DNA of 64,000 nt from Allopusillimonas lactea. Lineage in GTDB: Bacteria > Pseudomonadota > Gammaproteobacteria > Burkholderiales > Burkholderiaceae_B. The translations under genes were made by a program, and so were the position numbers. Shown piece after piece: positions 26,605 through 35,585 of the stretch. Location of the stretch: positions 248,001 through 312,000 of the forward strand of contig NZ_JAJJOZ010000003.1 of the NCBI RefSeq assembly GCF_021653995.1. Reading direction: 5' to 3'. The first letter of the stretch is position 1, and each line of letters starts with the position of its first letter. Below the pieces are notes generated by a model. It worked only from the letters and a program-made list of their open reading frames with translations. It ran no database searches and was not told the DNA's origin.

Positions 26605-27504
26605 ATGCCAGACAGCAATGCACGCCACTCCTCCGCTGCCGCGGAGTCGGCACGCAACCCCGCGACAGCGTCCGCAGCTCACACGGTATCAACCCCGGCG
26701 CCTGTGGTCGGTGGCGTTGATGGCGCCGACCCCGCACCCGTGCTGATGTCCGTCACGCAAGGCGTCGTCACGCTGACGCTCAATCGCCCGCAGCAGTTCA
26801 ATGCCTTGTCCGAAGAGATGCTGGCTGCGCTCGAGCAAGCCCTGGATGATATTGCCGCCAACGACCAGGTGCGCTGCGTGATTCTGGCCGCCAACGGCCG
26901 AGCTTTCTGTGCCGGGCATGACCTGAAGCAAATGCGCGCCAACCCGGACCAGGGCTATTACCAAACACTGTTCGCCCAGTGTGGGGGCGTGATGCAGCGC
27001 ATCGTCAACCTGCCTGTACCCGTCATCGCCCGTGTCCACGGCACCGCTACGGCGGCGGGTTGTCAACTGGTCGCATCCTGCGACTTGGCTATTGCTGCGG
27101 ATGCCGCGAAGTTCGCCGTCTCAGGCATTAATGTTGGCCTGTTCTGCTCGACCCCAGCCGTTGCACTCACTCGCAATGTGCCACTCAAGAAGGCCTTCGA
27201 AATGCTCGTCACGGGCGAGTTCATCAGCGCCGACGATGCCGCGCAAAGCGGCCTTATCAATCGCGCCGTTCCGGCGGAGCAGCTGGATGCTGAAATCGCC
27301 CGTCTGGTCGAGGTGATCTGCGCCAAGAGCCCGGTGGCCGTACGCACCGGTAAAGCCATGTACCGCACCCAACACGCCATGGCGCTGCCCCAGGCCTACG
27401 ATTACGCCGGCAAGGTCATGGCTGGCAACATGATGGCCGACGACGTTGCCGAGGGCATCGACGCTTTCATCCAGAAGCGCCCGCCGGTTTGGCAGGGGCG
27501 CTGA
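26605..27504 (+). CDS. enoyl-CoA hydratase/isomerase family protein
   Basis: A 299-residue crotonase-fold protein. After a 50-residue Ala/Ser-rich leader the domain begins VTLTLNRPQQFNALSEEMLA. The oxyanion motif AFCAGHDLKQM and the second oxyanion segment HGTATAAGCQLVASCDLAIA are present. The usual catalytic Glu positions are not obvious, so a distant role (hydratase-like, such as EchA or ECHDC3) is possible. A perfect AAGGAGG site precedes ATG 26605. It lies between lipB and the TRAP operon and may not belong to either. Confidence 0.85.
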   Translation: MPDSNARHSSAAAESARNPATASAAHTVSTPAPVVGGVDGADPAPVLMSVTQGVVTLTLNRPQQFNALSEEMLAALEQALDDIAANDQVRCVILAANGRAFCAGHDLKQMRANPDQGYYQTLFAQCGGVMQRIVNLPVPVIARVHGTATAAGCQLVASCDLAIAADAAKFAVSGINVGLFCSTPAVALTRNVPLKKAFEMLVTGEFISADDAAQSGLINRAVPAEQLDAEIARLVEVICAKSPVAVRTGKAMYRTQHAMALPQAYDYAGKVMAGNMMADDVAEGIDAFIQKRPPVWQGR

Positions 27505-27680
27505 GCCGCACTGCCGCAGCGCCGCGCCGGCATCAATACCAGCGTTTGCTTGTTGCCCCATCGTGTCCTCGCCCGCTGCGCAGCGGGCGCGTTGGCGTCG
27601 CACCTTGGTATTGCGCGGCACTGCGCTGATGCGGGGCTGTCACCGTTCCCTCCTTCCTGTTGCGCTCAAACAGCCGGTCG

Positions 27681-27712
27681 CATAGGCGCTCGTGTTTGCG
27701 CGAGCGCCTATG
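27681..27712. repeat. perfect 12-bp inverted repeat hairpin
   Basis: CATAGGCGCTCG and CGAGCGCCTATG are separated by eight bases. The RNA would form a strong hairpin, but no T-run follows, so it may be a non-canonical terminator of the hydratase gene or a structured leader or operator. Confidence 0.6.
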
Positions 27713-27837
27713 CGGCTGGCCTTGCCCATGGCTGTATGAAATGCTCGCCGTGGACATGGAACGAGTACTGTGTCGGCGACGCTAGAGGTGCGGGATTTCA
27801 CCTATGTGGAAAAAATCCAGCCGTAATTAAACTTCCA

Positions 27838-27866
27838 TTGAAATTATTTAACGAAAATTATTTTCG
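27838..27866 (+). promoter_or_regulatory. AT-rich promoter/operator candidate for the TRAP-Hyu-GGT operon
   Basis: The palindrome CGAAAATTATTTTCG occupies 27852-27866. AAATTATTT is repeated directly at 27841-27849 and 27855-27863, a 14-base period. The stretch is strikingly AT-rich in a GC-rich window and lies about 130 bases before the first gene of the operon. It is a candidate site for the XRE-cupin regulator encoded downstream; binding is inference. Confidence 0.45.
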
Positions 27867-27992
27867 CCGCAGACCGATCCGGATGTGGAGCGCGCCGTAC
27901 CGAGCGCGCGGCGAAGGTGAGTTGCGAGCTGGATTTCATTAACGGGTTGCCGCACCACGATCGATGCGGCCGCACCACATGGAGGATTGATC

Positions 27993-29123
27993 ATGCGCAT
28001 TCAAAAGCTCTGGTCCACTGTCGCCCTGGCCGCTGCACTCGGCTGTGCGCAGGCAGCCGTCGCCAAAACCGAACTCAACGCCAGCATCTGGTTCCCCGAA
28101 AGCCAGCCGTTGACGCGCTATGGCTATATGGAATGGGCCAAGAAGGTCGATAAGGCGTCAAACGGTGATCTGAAAATCAATGTCTTCACGGACACCACCC
28201 TGCTGCCTGTCGTGGCGCACCTGAGCGGCCTGCGCGACGGCATTGCCGACATCACCTATCATGCCGGCACCTACACGCCGTCAGACCTGCCCGAAGACAA
28301 CGTGTTGGCGATCCTGGCCATCGGCCTGAGCGATCCGATGCTGACCACGTTTGCCGTGGCTGACTTCTACATGAACGACCCCGACATGCAGGCGCTGTGG
28401 AAGCGCCAGAAGATCGTCTTCCTGGGTGCGTACGCCAGCGTGCCATACAACCTGATTTGCAACCGCAAGGTGGCCGATATTGGTGACCTGAAGGGCCTGA
28501 AGCTGCGTACACCGGGGCCCGTGCATGCGGAATGGAGCAAATCGGTTGGCGCGGTGCCGGTCAACGTGCCGTCCAGTGAGATGTTCACGGGTCTGGACAA
28601 AGGCCAGCTCAATTGCGCGCTGATGGGTGCCAATGAACTGAAGACCCGCTCGCTGTGGGATGTGGCCAAGAATCTGAACACCGCCAATCTCGGCCCTTAT
28701 TTCGCGGGTTGGGAATGGGCCATGAATCGCAATAGCTGGAACAAACTGACCGATGCGCAGCGCCGTATTCTGCTCGACACGATCGCCGAGTCGACGGTTG
28801 AGACGGAGCTTAAATATATCGAGGCGGGTGAACAGGCGAAGAAAGAGGCAGCGGCTCATAACGTGACGATCGTCGAGCCCACTGCGGCTCTTGCGGCGTC
28901 CATCACGTCGTTCTCCTCGCATGCGCGCGCCATGGCTATCAAGGAGGGCAAGGAGCGCTTCAAGCTCAAGGATCCCGAAGGTTTGGTGTCACGCTTTGAG
29001 GCCACCTTGGCCAAGTGGGACAAGCTCTTCGAGGGCGTGGATCGCAACGACGCCAAGGCGCTGACGACGCTGCTCAAGACCAATCTTTATAACAAGATCG
29101 ACGCGAAAACCTACGGCAAATAG
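27993..29123 (+). CDS. TRAP transporter solute-binding protein, DctP family
   Basis: A 376-residue periplasmic receptor. It has a cleavable signal peptide (MRIQKLWSTVALAAALGCAQ, then AAVAK) and the DctP pattern, including LKGLKLRTPGPVHAEWSKSV, where the Arg usually clamps a carboxylate. Segments near FTGLDKGQLNCALMG also fit the family. It captures an organic acid for the DctQ/DctM permease encoded at 32951-34843. ATG 27993 follows GGAGGATTGATC. It heads a probable operon with hydantoinase/oxoprolinase genes, so the ligand may be an oxoproline or hydantoin-like acid. Confidence 0.9.
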   Translation: MRIQKLWSTVALAAALGCAQAAVAKTELNASIWFPESQPLTRYGYMEWAKKVDKASNGDLKINVFTDTTLLPVVAHLSGLRDGIADITYHAGTYTPSDLPEDNVLAILAIGLSDPMLTTFAVADFYMNDPDMQALWKRQKIVFLGAYASVPYNLICNRKVADIGDLKGLKLRTPGPVHAEWSKSVGAVPVNVPSSEMFTGLDKGQLNCALMGANELKTRSLWDVAKNLNTANLGPYFAGWEWAMNRNSWNKLTDAQRRILLDTIAESTVETELKYIEAGEQAKKEAAAHNVTIVEPTAALAASITSFSSHARAMAIKEGKERFKLKDPEGLVSRFEATLAKWDKLFEGVDRNDAKALTTLLKTNLYNKIDAKTYGK

Positions 29124-29172
29124 TCCATGGGCGGATCACTGTCGGCTGGTGGAAAGACCGCGAATAGTTGAT

Positions 29173-29200
29173 GGATGGCTGCTGGATGGCTGCTGGATGG
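29173..29200. repeat. 11-bp tandem repeat, 2.5 copies
   Basis: GGATGGCTGCT occurs at 29173-29183 and 29184-29194, followed by a partial third unit. It lies in the 106-bp gap between the TRAP receptor and hyuA genes, just before the hyuA ribosome-binding region. It may change spacing or leader structure. Confidence 0.6.
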
Positions 29201-29229
29201 AAGGGATATACAGGGAAAAGGTGTAGAAA

Positions 29230-31257
29230 ATGCGTATCGGTGTGGAAGTTGGTGGAACGTTTACCGATTTGGTGGCCATAGGCGAAGCGGGCATTACCGT
29301 GCTGAAAGTTCCCAGCACGCCCGCCAGCCCCGACGAAGGGGCGTTCAATGGCCTGATAGCCAGCGGCATCGCGCTCGATCAGGTGCGCGATCTTGCACAC
29401 GGCTCAACCGTGGCCACCAATGCGGTGCTGGAGCGCAAGGGGTTTCTGACCGCCTTCGTAACCACCCAAGGGTTTCGAGATATCCTGTCGCTGCAACGGC
29501 ATGGCCGACGCAATATCTACGATCTGGAATATCAGAAGCCCGAGCCAGTGGTAGAGCGCGCCGACAGCTACGAAGTGGCAGAGCGCATTCTCGCCGACGG
29601 GAGTGTGCGGCAAGCACTGGACACCGAGGCCGTGGCGCAGGCGCTGATTCCCGCCTTGCGCGACGGCGGCTACCAAGCTGTTGCAATTTGCCTGCTCAAC
29701 GCGTACATCAACCCGGCGCACGAACTGGCGCTGCGCGACCTTATCCAGCAGCGACTGCCTGATTTATTTGTCGCGATCTCATCGGACATCACACGCGAAT
29801 TCCGGGAGTACGAACGCGCCTGCACAACCAGCCTGTCGGCTTATGTGCAGCCGGTGATGGATCGCTACATCACGCGCTTCATGGAGCGCCTGGAGGCCGC
29901 GGGCTTCAAGGGCCGGTTCAGCGTCATGCAGTCCAATGGCGGCAAACTGCCGGCCAGTGCGATGCGGGCCAATGCCATCACGGCGCTGCTTTCGGGCCCC
30001 GCTGCGGGGGTCATGGGCGCCGCGCGCCAGGTAGCGCGTTCTGGCTATCGTAATCTGATCACGCTTGATATGGGCGGCACGTCCACCGATGTCTGTGTGG
30101 TGGTCGATGGCAAGCCACAACTCACCAACGAGTTCTCTCTGGACGGCCTGCCTGTTCGCATCCCCATTCTCGACATCAACACCGTCGGAGCGGGCGGCGG
30201 AAGCATTATCTGGATCGATGAAGGTGGCATGCTGCGTGTGGGGCCAAAATCCGCCGGCGCGGTGCCGGGCCCGGCTTGCTACGGCAAAGGCGGGGAGCAG
30301 CCCACCGTCACCGACGCCCACGTGGTGCGTCGCAGTATTCTGCCCGAGACCTTTCTGGGTGGGCGCATGCCCATCGATGTAGAGCGCGCGCGCGTGGCGC
30401 TCAAGAAAGTGGCCGATCATTTCGGGATGACGCTCGAGCAGGCGGCCGATAGCGCGATCCAGATATCCAATGCCAATATCGTGCGTGCGATTCAGGTGAT
30501 CTCCACCGAGCGCGGGCTTGATCCGCGCGACAATGTGCTGGTGCCCTTTGGCGGTGCGGGCCCGCTGCATGCGGCCCAGGTGGCCGAAGACCTGGGCGTT
30601 GAGACCATTGTCGTGCCGCCCAATTCGGGTGTGATCTCCGCCTATGGGTTGCTGGCCAGCGATTTCATCCAATTCGAAAGTCTTACCCGCCGCGGATTGG
30701 TGGACGATGGCGCGGGTGATGTGATCCGCGCGACGTTCAAAGAAATGAGCGAGCGCGCCATTGCCCGCGCGCGCGATATGTCGCTTGAAGGCGAGCTTAT
30801 CCTCAGCTTTGTGGCAGACATGCGCTTTGTGGGCCAGGCGTTCGAGGTTCCAGTCGAGCTGATGAGCAGTGAGATGGCTGCGCTCGATGGAAAGCGCCTG
30901 CGCGATCTGTTCGGTGCCATGCACCAGAAGCTGTATTTTTTTGGTGCGGACGACGACAAACCGATCGAGTACGTGTCGTTCAGGCTGGGCCTGACCGCGC
31001 CGCTGAAATCGGTGCCGCAGTTGCAGGAATCCGAGGCTCACTTTACTGAGCCTCGAACAATTGAACTTTTTGACCGTGGCCAATGGCGCCAGGCCACGCT
31101 GATCAGCCGTTCGGCCATGAAGCTCGACGAGCAATTGTGCGGCCCTGCACTGCTGGAAGATTCAACCTCAACCTTGCTGGTGCCTTCGGGTTGGCAGGCG
31201 CGCCGCGATGCCAATGACAATATGATATTGACCCTCGTGAGAGAAGAAAATGCCTGA
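29230..31257 (+). CDS. hydantoinase/oxoprolinase family protein, subunit A (HyuA)
   Basis: A 675-residue ASKHA-type ATP-dependent hydrolase subunit. It begins MRIGVEVGGTFTDLVAI and contains the second phosphate motif ITLDMGGTSTDVCVV. Further HyuA motifs are NTVGAGGGSIIWID and VPFGGAGPLHAAQV. With HyuB it forms an ATP-dependent enzyme opening the rings of 5-oxoproline, N-methylhydantoin or related lactams; ketone carboxylases (AcxA/ApcA) share the fold. The stop overlaps the hyuB start by 8 bp. The neighbouring gamma-glutamyltransferase favours an oxoprolinase-type role. Confidence 0.88.
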   Translation: MRIGVEVGGTFTDLVAIGEAGITVLKVPSTPASPDEGAFNGLIASGIALDQVRDLAHGSTVATNAVLERKGFLTAFVTTQGFRDILSLQRHGRRNIYDLEYQKPEPVVERADSYEVAERILADGSVRQALDTEAVAQALIPALRDGGYQAVAICLLNAYINPAHELALRDLIQQRLPDLFVAISSDITREFREYERACTTSLSAYVQPVMDRYITRFMERLEAAGFKGRFSVMQSNGGKLPASAMRANAITALLSGPAAGVMGAARQVARSGYRNLITLDMGGTSTDVCVVVDGKPQLTNEFSLDGLPVRIPILDINTVGAGGGSIIWIDEGGMLRVGPKSAGAVPGPACYGKGGEQPTVTDAHVVRRSILPETFLGGRMPIDVERARVALKKVADHFGMTLEQAADSAIQISNANIVRAIQVISTERGLDPRDNVLVPFGGAGPLHAAQVAEDLGVETIVVPPNSGVISAYGLLASDFIQFESLTRRGLVDDGAGDVIRATFKEMSERAIARARDMSLEGELILSFVADMRFVGQAFEVPVELMSSEMAALDGKRLRDLFGAMHQKLYFFGADDDKPIEYVSFRLGLTAPLKSVPQLQESEAHFTEPRTIELFDRGQWRQATLISRSAMKLDEQLCGPALLEDSTSTLLVPSGWQARRDANDNMILTLVREENA

Positions 31258-32941
31258 TACCGTCAATTCATCGAGCCTCGAGTTGTCGACGCTCAACCCT
31301 GTGGATTATGCGGTGATCAGCCAGGGGCTGATCGCGGCCGCGCGGGAAATGGGCGTCAAGCTGATTCGTTCCGCCTACTCCACAATCATCCGCGAGGCCG
31401 CCGACGCCTCCGCTGCGCTGTTCGACCGCCATGGCAATGTGGTGGCGCAGGCTGAGCTTATCCCCATGCAGCTCGGGCCAATGTCAGAGATATTCCGGGC
31501 CTGCGCCGCGGCCGATCCAGTGGAAACTTTGCAGGACGGGGATTTCTACATCACCAACGATCCCTATTCGGGCGGCCAGCATCTGCAAGACGTGTTTATT
31601 TACTCGCCGATCTTCCACGAAGGCGAGCTGATTGGCTTCGCAGGCACCGTGGCGCACCACCTCGATCTGGGTGGCGGAAACCCCGGGCTGACGACCGAAG
31701 CGGTGGATGTGCACGCGGAGGGCCTGATCTTTCCGCCCACACGCTACAACCATGCGCGCGACTGGGAAGGGCGAGGCCCGCTCAAACGCTTGGTGGCCGC
31801 CAATATCCGAGTGCCGGGCCAAACCATCGGCGACTTTGATGCACAGTTCGCCGCTAATTCCGTGGGCGCCGAACGCATGCGCCAATTGTGCCGCAAGTAC
31901 GGTTCACAAGCCCTTCAAGCCGCCATGACCGAGCTTGTTGATTATTCCGAGCGCCGTTTCAGGAAGGCGCTGTCGCAGCTGGCCGATGGTGTGTATTACG
32001 GCGAAGATGCGGTCGATGACGACGGCATCACCGATGAACCGCTGGTGGTCAAGGTTACGGTGAAGGTTGAGGGCGACAGTATAGACATCGACTTCGACGG
32101 CACATGCCCACAGGTCTCACGAAATCTGAATTGCCCGTTCTCGTCCACCATCTCGGCCGCGTTGTCGGCGGTAAAGTCGGCGCTGACCAGCCCCGATATC
32201 CCATTCAACGAAGGCTTGAAGCGGCCGGTGCGCATTCGCGCGCCCAAGGGCTCACTCGTCAATCCCAATTATCCGGCGCCGGTGCGCGCGCGCATGGAGG
32301 CGGGCTATCGCTGCTTCAACGCGGTGCTCAAGGCACTGGCACACGTGGCGCCTGATCGCGTGATTGCGGGTGGCAACGATGCCACGCTGGTCACGTCGCT
32401 GTCGCGCCAGGAAGGCGGTAAATACAAGGTGTACCTGGAGGTGTATGGCGGTGGATTTGGTGCATCGCCGCGCACTGATGGCTGTGACGCGGTGGATTCG
32501 CCGTTGTCCAACTGCACCAATACGCCGGTCGAGGCGACGGACATGGACTTCGATCACTTTCGCATCATCGGCTACGGCCTGCGGCAGGATTCGGCGGGTG
32601 GCGGGCGGCACCGTGGCGGCCTGGGGTTCTATCGCAGTTTCGAGATACTGAAGGATGACGTCAACTTCGCCATGTATGCCGACCGCTTTCGCGTCGCACC
32701 CTACGGCTTGTTTGGGGGCAAAGATGGCAGCCCGGGATCGGGCGAAATCCTGCGCGACGGCAAGATCATTCCGATTGGCAGCAAGGACAGCAGGCAGTTG
32801 CGCAAGGGCGATGTGGTAACCATCTATACAGCGGGTGGCGGTGGGTATGGTCCGCCGGAAGAGCGCAAGCGCGCGGATATTGATTACGACATTCGCCATG
32901 GCTACGTGTCGGAGAAGGCATCGAAAGCCCTTTACGGCTGA
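31250..32941 (+). CDS. hydantoinase/oxoprolinase family protein, subunit B (HyuB)
   Basis: A 563-residue partner of HyuA, with the HyuB pattern ITNDPYSGGQHLQDVFIYSP and FAGTVAHHLDLGGGNPG. RYNHARDWEGRG-like and GGFGASPRTDGCDAVDSPLSN segments follow. The C-terminus YTAGGGGYGPPEER is diagnostic of the family. The overlap with hyuA implies translational coupling and a stoichiometric complex. Substrate class: 5-oxoproline, hydantoin or similar lactam; cytoplasmic. Confidence 0.9.
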   Translation: MPDTVNSSSLELSTLNPVDYAVISQGLIAAAREMGVKLIRSAYSTIIREAADASAALFDRHGNVVAQAELIPMQLGPMSEIFRACAAADPVETLQDGDFYITNDPYSGGQHLQDVFIYSPIFHEGELIGFAGTVAHHLDLGGGNPGLTTEAVDVHAEGLIFPPTRYNHARDWEGRGPLKRLVAANIRVPGQTIGDFDAQFAANSVGAERMRQLCRKYGSQALQAAMTELVDYSERRFRKALSQLADGVYYGEDAVDDDGITDEPLVVKVTVKVEGDSIDIDFDGTCPQVSRNLNCPFSSTISAALSAVKSALTSPDIPFNEGLKRPVRIRAPKGSLVNPNYPAPVRARMEAGYRCFNAVLKALAHVAPDRVIAGGNDATLVTSLSRQEGGKYKVYLEVYGGGFGASPRTDGCDAVDSPLSNCTNTPVEATDMDFDHFRIIGYGLRQDSAGGGRHRGGLGFYRSFEILKDDVNFAMYADRFRVAPYGLFGGKDGSPGSGEILRDGKIIPIGSKDSRQLRKGDVVTIYTAGGGGYGPPEERKRADIDYDIRHGYVSEKASKALYG

Positions 32942-32950
32942 GGAGCGCGT

Positions 32951-33478
32951 ATGTATCGCATCGAAAAAGTGGTCCGGGGTTTTGCCTGTGCGCTGACATT
33001 CATTGCGGGCGTCAGTCTCATGCTGATGATGCTGCAGACGGTCACGGATGTCGTGCTCAATAATTTCGCCGGCGCGCCCATCGAAGGAAACCTGGAGATT
33101 ATTTCCGCCTATCACATGGTCCTTGTGGTGTTCCTGCCGCTGGCCTATGTAGAGTTGCGCCACGAGCATATCAACGCAGATCTCTTTGTGCGGCTGATGC
33201 CGCGCAAGGCGCAGCGCATCATCTATGTGTTCGGCTCGCTGGTCTCGGTGGCGTTTTTTGGCGTGCTGGGTTGGCAAACTCTGCTTGATGCGATCAGTTC
33301 CTACGAGATCAACGAGGTGATCATGGGTTCGGTCTATGTACTGGTCTGGCCGTCCAAGTTCTCGCTGCCGATCGGTTTCCTGGCCATCGTGCTGGTCCTG
33401 CTGCTGCATATCTGGAAGACCATCGTCGATCCGGATTTCGAGCCTGTGCCGGAAAGCCCTGAAGCAGAAGGCATCTGA
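32951..33478 (+). CDS. TRAP transporter small permease, DctQ family
   Basis: A 175-residue protein with four hydrophobic helices. The DctQ signature FLPLAYVELRHEHINADLFV lies after helix two. It forms the small membrane subunit that partners DctM and receives ligand from the DctP protein at 27993-29123. It starts 9 bp after hyuB, so transporter and enzyme genes share one operon. Confidence 0.88.
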   Translation: MYRIEKVVRGFACALTFIAGVSLMLMMLQTVTDVVLNNFAGAPIEGNLEIISAYHMVLVVFLPLAYVELRHEHINADLFVRLMPRKAQRIIYVFGSLVSVAFFGVLGWQTLLDAISSYEINEVIMGSVYVLVWPSKFSLPIGFLAIVLVLLLHIWKTIVDPDFEPVPESPEAEGI

Positions 33479-33535
33479 GACGCTGAGGCGTCCAGACGCT
33501 GAGACTCCGCGAAGAAACAAGCACGGATAACAAGC

Positions 33536-34843
33536 ATGGATAATGTGACGATTGGTTTTATCGGCCTGACGGCAGGGCTGATATTGGTGGGCCTCAGAGT
33601 CCCGATCGGGGTGGCGCTGGGATCGGTGTCCTTCATCGGCATTGCGGCGATCCTTAACATGAAGGCCGCCTGGGGCATGGTGACGGCGGTACCGTTCAAC
33701 TTCGTGGGCGACTGGAACCTCACGGCCATTCCCATGTTTCTGCTCATGGGCTACGTCGCGGGCTCGACGGGGTTGTCCAAGGGGCTGTTCGAGGCGGCGC
33801 GCATTTTTCTGTCGCGTCTGCCAGGTGGCCTGGCGGTGGCCAGTGTAGGAGCCTGTGGTTTGCTCTCCGCCGCCTCGGGCTCAAGCGTAGCGGTGTCGGC
33901 TGCATTTGCGCGCATAGCCACACCAGAGATGCTGCGCTATCGCTATGACCCGGGCCTGGCGAGCGGGGTCATTGCATCGGCGGGTACGTTGGGTTCGCTG
34001 ATTCCACCTAGTATTCTGATGATTCTGTATGGCTATGTGGCCGAGGTCTCGGTGGCCAAGATATTCATGGCCGGCTTCCTCCCCGGCCTGGTGTCGGCAC
34101 TGATGTTCGCGTTCATGATCATCATCCGCGTCAAACTCAAGCCTTCGCTGGCGCCGCCAGTCGGGGAGCGCTTCACGCGGGCTCAAAAGGTTGCAGCAAT
34201 CAAGAATGTATGGCCGCTGCCGGTCCTCATCATAGGCGTGCTGGTTGGCATTTTCGTGGGAGTGTTCACGCCGACCGAGGCCGGTGCGGTTGGTGCGGCG
34301 CTCTCGATCGTTCTCGCTATTGTTCGGCGTTCGCTCACGTGGGAGAACCTGCGCAAATCCGTGGTGCTCACGCTGGGCGGCACGGCGGGCATTTTCATGG
34401 TGGTGATCGGCACCGTGCTGTTGGGCCGTTTTATGGTGCTGAGCGGCGTGCCCACGTTTATCACTACATGGTTCATGGATTTTGGCAGCAGCCAGTTGGC
34501 GGTGGTGCTGGCGGTGGCCGCGCTATATCTGATCCTGGGTTGCTTTCTTGATTCGATTGGCCTGTTGCTGCTCACGCTGCCGATTGTGCTGCCGCTGGCG
34601 CGCGAGTCCGGCATGGATTTGATCTGGTTCGGCATTATCCTCGTGAAGCTGCTCGAACTGGGGCTGGTGACGCCGCCCGTCGGCCTGAATGTCTATGTGA
34701 CCAAGAGCGCCTTGGGCAACTTGGTCAGCCTGACGACGATATTCAAGGGGGTTGGCTGGTTTGTGGTGACAGACTTGCTGACGCTTGCCATCCTGGTGGC
34801 ATTCCCGTGGATATCCCTCGTTCTGCCATCCATGATGCAGTAG
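33536..34843 (+). CDS. TRAP transporter large permease, DctM family
   Basis: A 435-residue sodium-coupled membrane transporter with about 12 helices. The family motifs LLSAASGSSVAVSAAFARIA, GTLGSLIPPSILMILYGYVA and FTPTEAGAVGAALSIVL are present, as is the C-terminal GLVTPPVGLNVYVTKS. It imports the acid captured by the DctP receptor. A 57-bp spacer with a small direct repeat (AGACGCTGAG twice) separates it from dctQ. Confidence 0.93.
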   Translation: MDNVTIGFIGLTAGLILVGLRVPIGVALGSVSFIGIAAILNMKAAWGMVTAVPFNFVGDWNLTAIPMFLLMGYVAGSTGLSKGLFEAARIFLSRLPGGLAVASVGACGLLSAASGSSVAVSAAFARIATPEMLRYRYDPGLASGVIASAGTLGSLIPPSILMILYGYVAEVSVAKIFMAGFLPGLVSALMFAFMIIIRVKLKPSLAPPVGERFTRAQKVAAIKNVWPLPVLIIGVLVGIFVGVFTPTEAGAVGAALSIVLAIVRRSLTWENLRKSVVLTLGGTAGIFMVVIGTVLLGRFMVLSGVPTFITTWFMDFGSSQLAVVLAVAALYLILGCFLDSIGLLLLTLPIVLPLARESGMDLIWFGIILVKLLELGLVTPPVGLNVYVTKSALGNLVSLTTIFKGVGWFVVTDLLTLAILVAFPWISLVLPSMMQ

Positions 34844-34880
34844 CATCGTAAAGTAGCCTGTAGCGGAAAGGAGGATGTGG

Positions 34881-35531
34881 GTGACTGCCTACAAAAATGA
34901 AGGTACCTCGCGGCGCGAAGACATGCACGGAAGCGATGTGGATGCCGCATACATGGATATGACATGGACAGAAAGCATCGGCCAGAAGTTGCGCCAACGG
35001 CGCAAGGTGAAGCGCATGTCGCTCAAGGATGTCGCGGGTAAGGCGGGTCTGTCCATTGGCCTGCTCAGCCAGATCGAGCGCGGTGTATCCACACCTTCGC
35101 TGCGCTCATTGAATCAGGTCTGCCAGGCGTTGGCGATGCCGGTGTCGTGGCTGTTTGACCGCAATCAGTCCGGTATAGGTGCGGCGGCCGAATCCATTGT
35201 GGTAAGGCTGTCGCAGCGCCGGCGTATGGATTTGGGCGCTGGCGGCATGATCAAGGAGATTCTCTCTCCCGATGCGGTCAATGGCATCCAACTGATGCGG
35301 TTTGTCATTCATCCCGGTGGCAAGTCGGGCAACAGTCCGGCCCAGCACCCCACCGGCGCCAAGTGCGGTACCGTTCTGGCAGGCTGCCTGGGGCTGGAGG
35401 TGAACGGTCACGAGTACGTCATCAAACAATTCGATTCGTTTGCGTTCAAGGCAAGCGAGCAATACCGTTTCTGGGCGATCGGCGACAGCGACTGCGAGGT
35501 CATTTGGGCGACGACGCCTGCCTTGTACTGA
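34881..35531 (+). CDS. XRE-family regulator with C-terminal cupin domain
   Basis: A 216-residue regulator. The HTH spans about residues 30-85 (IGQKLRQRRKVKRMSLKDVA, KAGLSIGLLSQIERGVSTPS), followed by a cupin with FVIHPGGKSGNSP and FDSFAFKASEQYRFW. Such proteins (PuuR-like) often control amino-acid, polyamine or gamma-glutamyl compound catabolism. GTG 34881 sits 7 bases after GGAGG; ATG 34875 directly abuts that site and is less likely. It lies inside the operon between transporter and enzyme genes, suggesting autoregulation. Confidence 0.85.
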   Translation: MTAYKNEGTSRREDMHGSDVDAAYMDMTWTESIGQKLRQRRKVKRMSLKDVAGKAGLSIGLLSQIERGVSTPSLRSLNQVCQALAMPVSWLFDRNQSGIGAAAESIVVRLSQRRRMDLGAGGMIKEILSPDAVNGIQLMRFVIHPGGKSGNSPAQHPTGAKCGTVLAGCLGLEVNGHEYVIKQFDSFAFKASEQYRFWAIGDSDCEVIWATTPALY

Positions 35532-35585
35532 AACCGTGGCTGTCCGTGCTTGCTGGCGCAGGTGGCCGATGATGAAGAGGGGCGG

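Larger units (their letters stand above)
27505..27992. other. 488-bp gap upstream of the TRAP operon
   Basis: No protein-coding gene is supported. It contains a perfect 12-bp inverted repeat at 27681-27712 and an AT-rich stretch at about 27820-27870 with a dyad. A GGAGGAT ribosome-binding site lies at 27981-27987 for the TRAP receptor gene. Confidence 0.55.

Noticed and set aside
29779..31134. Long minus-strand frame antisense to hyuA
   Set aside because: Typical GC-codon shadow; no start context or motif.
32252..33520. Minus-strand frame covering hyuB and dctQ
   Set aside because: Crosses two well-supported genes and encodes no recognised fold.
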